Part shown: positions 1-5,364 of the stretch, one piece after another
Numbering within the stretch: the first letter of the stretch is position 1
Layout of the letters: every line of letters begins with the position of its first letter
Assembly (NCBI GenBank): GCA_910587275.1
Contig: CAJUMD010000053.1
Coordinates: 1-14,300, forward strand
Length of the DNA: 14,300 bases
Origin: an uncultured Kineothrix sp.
GTDB lineage: Bacteria; Bacillota; Clostridia; Lachnospirales; Lachnospiraceae
Direction: 5' to 3'
Notes under the pieces: model-generated
The model's input: the letters and a program-made list of their open reading frames with translations, nothing else
What the model was told of the DNA's origin: nothing
Databases searched by the model: none
Made by a program: the position numbers and the translations under genes

Positions 1-110
1 AAACGCCTGTCAAAAGTACCGATGTACTCTTGCAGGCGTTGTTTATCAAGTGTCCGTATCTGTTCAAGCAGGATGATGGAATTAATGCTATTAAATACCG
101 GTATATGTCG
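1..110 (-). pseudogene. 3' remnant of a MazF/PemK-type mRNA interferase gene, cut by the window edge
   Basis: Read on the minus strand, codons from 110 to the left edge are open and encode a segment containing SIILLEQIRTLDKQRL followed by QEYIGTFDR. This resembles the C-terminal part of MazF/PemK toxins, where a hydrophobic strand ending in LLEQIRT-D--RL precedes a short EYIG/EKIG motif. An in-frame TAG (111-113) lies immediately upstream and no start is present, so the N-terminal RNase half is absent. It begins 25 bp past the stop of the abiEii remnant, so two toxin fragments lie side by side. The family call comes from motif memory only; the gene end lies outside the window. A pseudogene is inferred, not proven. 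Confidence 0.5.
2..40. repeat. strong hairpin (16 paired bases) at the left edge
   Basis: AACGCCTG (2-9) pairs with CAGGCGTT (33-40). After one bulged base (10), 11-19 pairs with 24-32 with one mismatch, leaving the loop CGAT (20-23). It lies inside the mazF-like remnant, near where such genes end. If a T-run follows on the minus strand beyond the edge (only TTT is visible), it would be a terminator. Confidence 0.6.
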
Positions 111-134
111 CTAACTTTATTTAACGTTGCATCA

Positions 135-595
135 TTAACTGCTTTTGTCATGGTTGATACTTCCACTCGGATTTGACCAACTGTTTATATTGCTTTCCCA
201 ATTTTTTGGCCACTCGTCTTCATTCACAATTGTATCAAATACAGGCTCCAGGAAAGTCTGAATTTCCGCAATCACAACAGAAAACTCAAGCGTGTCATCC
301 TTTATGGTTTTCAAAAAGAATTTCCAACGCTTATGCATATCCACATCCTTGGCAACGAATTGGAGACGCTACGGAGCAAGAAATCTACATCAATCGTCGC
401 CCGGCTTTCAAAATTGGTAAGCGTATAGATAAACAATCCGCCCTTGAGAATAAGCGTATCCTCATATCCTGACTTTGAGAGCTTCCGCAAAAATTCCTCC
501 TGCATAAAAAGTTGCAGGCACTGCTGATAGCTGATACCAGCCGCCTTCGCCTTATTCTTAAGTTTTGCCAAAACAGATGCCGCTACATCAGCCAT
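135..595 (-). pseudogene. abiEii: abiEii-type nucleotidyltransferase toxin, broken by internal deletion and frameshift
   Basis: The start ATG (595-593) shares one base with the abiEi stop TGA (597-595), so translation was coupled. The first ~80 codons encode a recognisable AbiEii N-terminus: a YQQCLQLFMQEEFLRKL helix, then LKGGLFIYT and ATIDVDFLL, the nucleotide-binding part of the DNA polymerase beta-type fold with its DxD. Homology then stops near 350, and a different frame (about 350 to 135) carries the C-terminal helices (KRWKFFLKTIKDDTLEF, FLEPVFDTIVNEDE). Family members are about 280-300 residues; only ~80 + ~72 are left. The middle part with the later catalytic motifs (KxxxE, D, K) is gone. 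The frameshift sits at the deletion joint, around the shared text CCAAGGATG. The toxin should be inactive. Confidence 0.8.
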
Positions 596-1203
596 CACAA
601 CCACACTCCAATTAAATCTTTTACTCGTTTTTGCAGACGCAATACTTTGGCATATTCCATCAGATTCGGTATATTCTTTTTCTGGTCTTTTACATACCCT
701 TGTATTGCCTTATTAAAAATCTCTTTGTCCATTTTGTTCATATTCCGCAGTACATCGCAAATGGTACGGTCACGGTCGTAGATACGGACATCAACAAAAT
801 TGATACTGCCTTTTGTTTCACCAAGAGGCACTAAATCCGGCTCAACCCGATATGCCTTTACAAAGGGGTAGTCGATATTTGTACGGCTTCTGGAGACGTT
901 TTTATCAATCGTAATATTCCACTCGGCAGGATTGCGGTCGCTATACTGATAGTAAAAGAGGGCAGTTTCCATACAAAGCACCGCATCGGGGAAAAGACGG
1001 TTGATAATTTTAACTTCCTGTTCGCCATAGGTTTCCGCCCAATGATAATATCCCCGTTTGATTTTTTCAATGTAGCCCTCGTTTAATAGCTGCTGAATAT
1101 CAGCATAGTAGATTCTATAAGAATCCAGTTGTGCTGTAGTCATTATATAATCGTGTTCGGAAAAAATCTTCCTGACAGCGTTTATCAATTTTTCATCAAG
1201 CAT
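595..1203 (-). CDS. abiEi: AbiEi-type antitoxin / transcriptional repressor
   Basis: This 202-residue protein matches the antitoxin of type IV AbiE systems, which neutralises the nucleotidyltransferase toxin without contacting it and represses its own operon. Residues 1-60 look like a winged helix that starts from a mobile helix (MLDEKLINAVRKIFSEHDYIM) and includes LLNEGYIEKIKRGYYHW, the typical recognition-helix/wing region. The rest is the AbiEi C-terminal domain (ALFYYQYSDRNPAEWNITIDK, VRIYDRDRTICDVLRN). The start at 1203 is preferred over an upstream in-frame one at 1227 because AGAGGTGAG sits a few bases before this ATG. The gene overlaps the toxin start by one base and appears intact although the toxin is destroyed, so it is now an orphan antitoxin. 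Confidence 0.85.
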   Translation of the reverse strand: MLDEKLINAVRKIFSEHDYIMTTAQLDSYRIYYADIQQLLNEGYIEKIKRGYYHWAETYGEQEVKIINRLFPDAVLCMETALFYYQYSDRNPAEWNITIDKNVSRSRTNIDYPFVKAYRVEPDLVPLGETKGSINFVDVRIYDRDRTICDVLRNMNKMDKEIFNKAIQGYVKDQKKNIPNLMEYAKVLRLQKRVKDLIGVWL

Positions 1204-1244
1204 TGTCTCACCTCTACTAAACCACACGCAAATTTCTCAACGAT

Positions 1245-1304
1245 TGTGTACTTTACTATAGTATATTCAATTTTTCTCAAAAAGTCAACTTAGTAAAGTA
1301 CACA
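1245..1304. promoter_or_regulatory. perfect 14-bp inverted repeat flanking the abiEi promoter (candidate operator)
   Basis: TGTGTACTTTACTA (1245-1258) and its exact reverse complement (1291-1304) are 32 bp apart. They bracket the -35 and -10, one half at the start site and the other just upstream of the -35. AbiEi proteins are known to bind paired inverted repeats at their own promoter and bend the DNA, so this is the likely autoregulatory operator. Confidence 0.75.
1260..1288 (-). promoter_or_regulatory. sigma-A promoter of abiEi
   Basis: On the minus strand TTGACT (1288-1283) and TATACT (1265-1260) are separated by exactly 17 bp. Transcription would start near 1253, about 50 bases before the abiEi ATG. 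Confidence 0.8.
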
Positions 1305-1391
1305 TGATTGAAGCTGACAATGGTGTGGCTTCGGTGTGCCGCACCGGGCTTATCCGCATAAGGCTTAATTTGGAACATTTCCGAGCACAAG

Positions 1392-1634
1392 GTAGGTACC
1401 GAAGAACTGGCGCACATGGAAATGATTTCCGCCATCGTATACCAGTTGACCAAAGACCTGTCCATGGAAGAAATCGAATCCTACGGGTTTGACAAATATT
1501 ATGTGGACCATACTTTGGCGCTTTGGCCCCAGTCCGCAGGCGGTGTTCCGTTCAACTCCTGCTTCTTCCAGTCCAAGGGCGATGCCATCACCGACCTGAC
1601 GGAAGACATGGCAGCAGATGGGGCATTCCCGTAA
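1392..1634 (+). pseudogene. cotJC: cotJC manganese catalase, middle fragment (left exon of interrupted gene)
   Basis: From 1392 the frame reads VGTEELAHMEMISAIVYQL, then GFDKYYVDHT, WPQSAGGVPFN, QSKGDAITDLTEDMAA. This is the core of CotJC/Mn-catalase: EELAH supplies a Glu and a His ligand of the dimanganese centre, and DLTEDMAA leads to the next Glu ligand. Homology stops at 1618 inside that Glu codon (GA|T here; GAA in the right exon), and the frame ends at TAA 1632-1634 after a few foreign residues. No homology is visible before 1392 and there is an in-frame TAA a short way upstream, so the N-terminal ~50-60 residues, including the first Glu ligand, are absent. The right exon is at 5057. 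CotJC is a spore-coat catalase made in the mother cell of spore formers. Confidence 0.88.
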
Positions 1635-1641
1635 ACACAAC
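1601..1641. other. left attachment-site hybrid of the cotJC element
   Basis: The host half contains GGAA (1601-1604) and the core GCAGCAGA (1611-1618). The element half continues to GCATTCCCGTAAACACAAC (1623-1641). The last arm is an imperfect inverted copy (14 of 19 positions) of 5040-5058 at the other end. The dyad centres fall between 1617 and 1618, making GA the likely crossover dinucleotide. Confidence 0.75.
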
Positions 1642-1645
1642 CTTG

Positions 1646-2284
1646 TTACAGGTATTTCCTGAAAAACTCCAAAAAACCGTATTCCACCGCCAGTTCATCC
1701 AATTCCCCGTCTTCCAAATCATAAAAATATTTTCCCGTTTCCGGCTCTAAGGACAGGCTGTCCAGCGGAAAGCCTTTTTTCCTGAAGGAATGCGGCTTTG
1801 ACGTGAGAATAAACGGTTTGCTTTCCATGGATTTTTCCATGGCTTCATAAACATGTTCCCGGTCCCTGACAAAACAAATGGCATTTTGGTATCTTGCCGT
1901 CAAATCCCCGTATTTTTGTGCAAGACCGGAATAATAGGCAAGCATTTCCCCGTCGCTTAAATATTTTCCGTTTACCGTCCTTACATGCACGCCCGGCTGC
2001 AGTTCCTTTGGAAGACCGTCCAAATACAGACCGGAATCACAGGAAAATACGGGAATCCTGAACGCTTCATAATATGCCGACGCCTTTTTCCTGGCATTTT
2101 CCAACGGCGTATTTCCGTCCTCCGTAATGACAGGCAGACCTGCATCACTGTCCGCCACGTCCCTAAGCCCTATGACTTTCACGTCCAATCCTTCCAGCCG
2201 GCGGCGCATCGCTTCCAGTTTTGCCGGATTTCCGGTTCCGTACAGCAGAATCCTGTCATATGCATTCTTATTTTCTTGAAACAT
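1646..2284 (-). CDS. divergent Ham1/RdgB-type non-canonical purine NTP pyrophosphatase
   Basis: The 212-residue protein shows the Ham1/RdgB hallmarks: an N-terminal LLYGTGNPAKLEAMRRRL (the family's T/S-GN-xK phosphate-binding motif), EDGNTPLENARKKASAYY, CDSGLYLDGLP (acidic metal/base site) and QPGVHVRTVNG. Family enzymes hydrolyse ITP, dITP or XTP to the monophosphate plus pyrophosphate. The usual C-terminal G[FY]GYDP-like motif is not seen; RKKGFPLDSLSLEPETGKY stands in its place, so substrate preference may differ. The start at 2284 is chosen because the family motif begins soon after it; an in-frame start at 2344 would add 20 unrelated residues. The gene overlaps the 3' end of the LytTR gene by 17 bp, implying co-transcription. 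Its stop is only 5 bp from the attachment arm, so it is cargo at the element's left end. Confidence 0.8.
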   Translation of the reverse strand: MFQENKNAYDRILLYGTGNPAKLEAMRRRLEGLDVKVIGLRDVADSDAGLPVITEDGNTPLENARKKASAYYEAFRIPVFSCDSGLYLDGLPKELQPGVHVRTVNGKYLSDGEMLAYYSGLAQKYGDLTARYQNAICFVRDREHVYEAMEKSMESKPFILTSKPHSFRKKGFPLDSLSLEPETGKYFYDLEDGELDELAVEYGFLEFFRKYL

Positions 2285-2966
2285 AATGAATATACGCCCT
2301 TTCAAAATCGCTTCTTTTTCTCCGTGCCAACGGAAATTCCACACCGTCTATGTATATTCTTCCGTTCGGCCTGCGGAGGATTTCTCCCATGTTTACAATA
2401 TACTGGCGGTGTATTTTGTAGAAAAGCCGCCCGTCCAGTTCCGGTTCCACCTCGTTTAAGGAAAGTTCCCTGCGGAACACATCCTGTCCCACATAATATT
2501 CCGTATAACCGTTATAAGCCCTGACATATTTAATCTTCCTCTGCTCGATTTCAAACCGGATTCTGTCCTTATACAGTTCCATCTTCTGCATTCCAAGGAA
2601 ACTGTCCATGACTTTTTCCAAGGCTTCGGCAATCTTTTCCTTTTCAAACGGTTTCCGGATGTAACGCAGCGCGCCGATTTCAAACGCTTCCGCAAAATGT
2701 TCGCATTCTCCCGTCTCCATCAGGATACGGCAGTCGGGATTTTCCAGGCGGATTCTGCGTCCCGCTTCATAGCCGTTCATCCCATCCAGCCATATGTCGA
2801 GAAAAACCGCATCCAACTGCCCTGCCTCCTTTAACAGCTCCTCACCGGATAAATAAATACGGATTTCCGCCTCCTGCTTCTTCTCGCACAAACAATCGTT
2901 GATAATCCTTTTTAGTTTTTCCGCAATCAGGGGTTCGTCTTCGCATATGCCTATTTTCAGCTTCAT
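2268..2966 (-). CDS. LytTR-family (AgrA/LytR-type) response regulator
   Basis: A 232-residue two-domain regulator. The receiver domain occupies about residues 2-120: acidic pocket E9/D10/E11, phospho-acceptor D57 in VFLDIWLDGMNG, T85, and K105 in YIRKPF. Residues ~135-232 form a LytTR DNA-binding domain (YVRAYNGYTEYYV, FYKIHRQYIVNM, FPLARRKRSDFERAY). The start at 2966 has AGGCGG five bases upstream; a longer in-frame start at 3008 lacks this. No histidine kinase gene lies in the element or elsewhere in the window, so the input signal is unknown. It is the first gene of a two-gene leftward unit with the Ham1-type gene and is divergent from the recombinase gene, so it could influence either. 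Target genes cannot be told from the sequence. Confidence 0.88.
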   Translation of the reverse strand: MKLKIGICEDEPLIAEKLKRIINDCLCEKKQEAEIRIYLSGEELLKEAGQLDAVFLDIWLDGMNGYEAGRRIRLENPDCRILMETGECEHFAEAFEIGALRYIRKPFEKEKIAEALEKVMDSFLGMQKMELYKDRIRFEIEQRKIKYVRAYNGYTEYYVGQDVFRRELSLNEVEPELDGRLFYKIHRQYIVNMGEILRRPNGRIYIDGVEFPLARRKRSDFERAYIHYVSRK

Positions 2967-3370
2967 TCCGCCTGCCTTCCTTTCGTACCGGTCCCATGCA
3001 TCCGCCATATGAACCTGTCTCCCCTAACGCCGGGAATACTTGGTTTTGCGCTTATTTTACCCCCTGCCGGCTTTATTTGGCAATATCTGACAACAAATTA
3101 TGATGGCTGGCAGTAACTGTCCAACCTGAAATACTGGGGATGGAAATCGTACTTGCCTTCCGGCATAAACTAAAGGGAAACCAGGAAAAAGGAGCTGTCT
3201 GTCTTGCCGAACAAAGACATACCTCCAAAGACAACAAATTTGTGTAAAAATATATTCAAAGACGGAACAACAACCACCACGGCTGCCCGGTTCACCAAAC
3301 AATGGGCAAAATGCAACAGCCTGCCGGGAAGCGCCAACAGCGCAGTAAAAAACGGGAAGGGGGAAACCAT
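2967..3370. other. 404-bp divergent intergenic region inside the element
   Basis: The region lies between the divergent LytTR and recombinase genes. Besides the leftward promoter, a weaker rightward sigma-A-like pair (TTGGCA 3077-3082, TATGAT 3099-3104, 16 bp apart) overlaps it. I looked for a sigma-E/sigma-K-like mother-cell promoter before the recombinase and could not find a convincing one. A 35-codon open frame (3140-3247, +) starts with ATG but has no properly spaced ribosome binding site, so it is not called. Nothing else is recognised. Confidence 0.5.
3054..3083 (-). promoter_or_regulatory. candidate promoter of the LytTR-Ham1 unit
   Basis: On the minus strand TTGCCA (3083-3078) and TAAAAT (3059-3054) are separated by 18 bp. 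Each hexamer matches the sigma-A consensus at five of six positions. The leader would be about 80 bases. Confidence 0.5.
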
Positions 3371-4951
3371 ATGAAAGCTGCCATTTACTGCCGCCTGTCC
3401 GAAGAAGACCGGAACAAACGGACGGAAAACGACGACAGCATCAGCATCCAAAACCAAAAAACCATGCTGTTACAATATGCCATGCAGCAGGAATGGGAAA
3501 TATACCGCATTTACAGTGACGACGATTATACCGGGGCAGACCGGAAAAGGCCGGAATTTAACCGTCTTTTGGCTGATGCCAAGGCGCGCCGGTTTGATAT
3601 CATCCTGTGCAAAACCCAATCCCGCTTCACGCGGGAACTGGAACTGGTGGAAAAATACATCCATGGATTATTCCCCCTTTGGGGAATCCGGTTTATCAGT
3701 GTCGTGGACCACGCGGACACCGACAACCGGGGAAATAAAAAGTCCAGGCAGATTAACGGCTTAATCAACGAATGGTACCTGGAGGACATGTCGGAAAACA
3801 TTAAAAGCGTATTGACAAGCCGTAGACAGAACGGGTACCACATCGGTTCCTTCGCCCTTTACGGCTACCGGAAGGACCCGGAACGGAAAGGACATTTGCT
3901 CGTTGACGAAGAAGCCGCACAGGTTGTCCGCGAAGTCTTCACCCTGTTTTCCCGCGGATACGGGAAAACCGCCATCGCCCGTATTTTAAACGACAGGGGC
4001 ATTCCCAATCCCGCCGAATACAAACGCCAAAAAGGAATGCGTTACCGGCAGCCGGAAACAAAACAAAGTACCCTTTGGAAATATTCCGCCATATCCTCCA
4101 TGCTTGTAAATGAAATCTATATCGGCAACATGGTACAGGGAAAATACGGCAGCGCCTCTTACAAGACAAAAAAGAATGTTCCCCGCCCCAAATCGGAATG
4201 GTATACCGTGGAAGGCACCCACGAACCGATCATCAGCCGGGAATTGTGGGATGCGGTCCGGCAAAAAAACGCGGAACGGACAAAACCTTTCGCATCGGGC
4301 AGGACCGGACTGTTCGCCGGAAAAGCCCGCTGTGCAAACTGCGGATATACCTTGCGTTCTTCCAAAAAAGGGGAAAAAAGATACCTGCAGTGCCCCAACC
4401 GCCACGTGGCAAAGGATTCCTGCGAAGGGGCATTTATTTCCGTGGAGCGGCTGGAGCGCATGGTGCGGGAAGAACTGAACCGTCTGCTTACGGAATATCT
4501 CGACGAAGACCTGTTAAAAGCGGAACAAAAAAACATCTCCCTGTCATGCGGTCAAAGGAGCACCGCTCCCATGCAGCAGGAATTGCACTCGCTGCGGGAA
4601 CGGATTTCCCTTTACCAAAAAAAGCAGGAAGAATATGCCGAGAGTCTGCGTGCCGTCTACATGGACCGTGCACGCGGTCTGCTGCCGGAACGGGAAGCCG
4701 GGGAACTGGCAAAGGAATTTCTTGCCGGAAAGGAACACTTCTTACGTCTCCATACGCAGGCACAGGAACATCTTGCCAAACTGCAGAAAAATGCCACCGA
4801 AGACCATGGGCAGGAGGATTCCGTTACCAAACAATTCCGTTTGGAATGCCTGGACCGGGAAACGGTGGAAACCATGGTGGAATACGTAAACGTCGGCAGG
4901 CGCATTGCAGGTTCCAGAGACGTGCCGGTGGAAATCCACTGGAATTTTTAG
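3371..4951 (+). CDS. large serine recombinase (SpoIVCA/TndX-like)
   Basis: This 526-residue site-specific recombinase is the element's presumed integrase and excisionase. Residues 1-~150 form the resolvase catalytic domain: nucleophile S10 in YCRLSEED, the QNQ helix start (27-29), DDDYTGADRKRPEFNRLL, and arginines R85 and R88 in SRFTRE. A recombinase DNA-binding domain follows (~160-290; GYRKDP, AIARILNDRGIPNP, IYIGNMVQGK). Then comes a zinc ribbon with C321, C324, C341 and C351, a charged coiled-coil stretch (~400-480), and the C-terminal EYVNVGRRIAG tail. The start at 3371 has AAGGGGGA 6-8 bases upstream; an in-frame start at 3302 would add 23 basic residues not found in the family. All catalytic motifs look intact. 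No recognisable directionality factor accompanies it. Confidence 0.93.
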   Translation: MKAAIYCRLSEEDRNKRTENDDSISIQNQKTMLLQYAMQQEWEIYRIYSDDDYTGADRKRPEFNRLLADAKARRFDIILCKTQSRFTRELELVEKYIHGLFPLWGIRFISVVDHADTDNRGNKKSRQINGLINEWYLEDMSENIKSVLTSRRQNGYHIGSFALYGYRKDPERKGHLLVDEEAAQVVREVFTLFSRGYGKTAIARILNDRGIPNPAEYKRQKGMRYRQPETKQSTLWKYSAISSMLVNEIYIGNMVQGKYGSASYKTKKNVPRPKSEWYTVEGTHEPIISRELWDAVRQKNAERTKPFASGRTGLFAGKARCANCGYTLRSSKKGEKRYLQCPNRHVAKDSCEGAFISVERLERMVREELNRLLTEYLDEDLLKAEQKNISLSCGQRSTAPMQQELHSLRERISLYQKKQEEYAESLRAVYMDRARGLLPEREAGELAKEFLAGKEHFLRLHTQAQEHLAKLQKNATEDHGQEDSVTKQFRLECLDRETVETMVEYVNVGRRIAGSRDVPVEIHWNF

Positions 4952-5039
4952 GAATTGTCCCTTAGTCTTTCCGGCTTCCTGTTAACGCGTATTTGCGCAT
5001 TGAGAAATGTGAAATGAATAATGAAAACATGGGCAGAAA

Positions 5040-5080
5040 GTTGTTTTTAGGCGGTTGCAGCAGAACAAAAAGCGCGTTCC
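5040..5080. other. right attachment-site hybrid of the cotJC element
   Basis: The element half holds GTTGTTTTTAGGCGGTTGC (5040-5058) running into the core GCAGCAGA (5057-5064). The host half runs to TTCC (5077-5080). GGAA (1601-1604) and TTCC are equidistant from the same GA (5063-5064), as are the two element arms, so the rejoined attB and attP share one centre. Confidence 0.75.
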
Positions 5081-5263
5081 ACCTATGACAACATCCTCCG
5101 GCTGGTCCATGACCAGGAAGTCTGCGACCCCATCCGCTTTTTGCGGGCAAGGGAAATCGTGCACTTTCAGAGGTTTGGTGAAGGTCTGCGTATTGTACAG
5201 GACCATTTAGACTCCAAGAATTTCTATGCCTTTAATCCCGAATTTGACAGGTGCAAAGAGTAG
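5057..5263 (+). pseudogene. cotJC: cotJC manganese catalase, 3' exon
   Basis: The frame from GCAGCAGAA encodes AAEQKARSTYDNILRLVHD, then DPIRFLRAREIVHFQRFGE, and ends SKNFYAFNPEFDRCKE before TAG (5261-5263). This is the C-terminal third of a CotJC-type Mn-catalase. AAEQ carries one Glu ligand and REIVHFQRFGE one His ligand of the dimanganese centre, by analogy with the Lactobacillus plantarum enzyme. No start codon or ribosome binding site precedes it, so alone it is not translatable. It continues the left exon (ending 1618) in the same frame when the element is removed. The sequence looks well conserved, with no stops or frameshifts, which suggests the interruption is recent or reversible. 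Confidence 0.9.
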
Positions 5264-5307
5264 GCGGACGAAACCGGCATGCCGGCGCCGCTCCCGTCCA
5301 ATGGAAC

Positions 5308-5336
5308 CGGGCAGGGGAAATGCATTCTCCTGCCCG
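5308..5336. terminator. GC-rich hairpin between convergent cotJC and degV
   Basis: CGGGCAGG (5308-5315) pairs with CCTGCCCG (5329-5336), extended by four more pairs (one G-T), with the five-base loop ATGCA region. It lies 45 bp after cotJC and 28 bp after degV. There is no T-run on either strand, so termination is inferred from position and stability only. Confidence 0.5.
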
Positions 5337-5364
5337 TACGCAAAAACGTGTTTGAAACGCGCCC

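Larger units (their letters stand above)
1611..5064. mobile_element. 3,446-bp serine-recombinase element inserted in cotJC (skin-like intervening sequence)
   Basis: The 8-bp direct repeat GCAGCAGA occurs at 1611-1618 and 5057-5064, exactly where cotJC homology breaks off and resumes. Collapsing one copy plus the DNA between them (3,446 bp) gives an uninterrupted, in-frame catalase segment of about 141 codons. Inside are a large serine recombinase (3371-4951), its stop ~106 bp from the right end, and two leftward genes, a LytTR regulator (2966-2268) and a Ham1-type pyrophosphatase (2284-1646). There are no phage structural genes or conjugation genes, so the element is minimal. The plan matches developmentally excised elements such as skin in sigK: recombinase at one end, sporulation gene as target, frame restored on excision. 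Whether it still excises is unknown, and cotJC also lacks its 5' end here. Confidence 0.85.

Noticed and set aside
1304..1492. 62-codon plus-strand frame starting next to the abiEi operator
   Set aside because: It runs out of frame across the cotJC fragment and shows no family motif. The start codon lies at the edge of the operator repeat without a ribosome binding site.
3077..3104. Rightward sigma-A-like promoter (TTGGCA, 16 bp, TATGAT) for the recombinase
   Set aside because: It leaves a ~260-base leader and overlaps the better leftward promoter. It is too weak to call as a separate feature.
3140..3247. 35-codon open frame between the divergent element genes, considered as a directionality factor
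   Set aside because: GGGG touches the ATG directly, so there is no usable ribosome binding site, and no similarity was recognised.
1646..4951. Possibility that the insert is an insertion sequence or transposon
   Set aside because: There are no terminal inverted repeats typical of DDE transposons and no DDE transposase. The recombinase is of the serine type, and the ends behave as attachment sites.
4198..4965. Long plus-strand open frame inside the recombinase gene (255 codons)
   Set aside because: It is a shadow of the recombinase in another frame, with a very basic, low-order composition. The main frame carries the recombinase DNA-binding and zinc-ribbon motifs.
5274..5285. Perfect 12-bp palindrome CCGGCATGCCGG after cotJC
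   Set aside because: Short, with no loop and no partner sites nearby; plausible by chance in GC-rich DNA.
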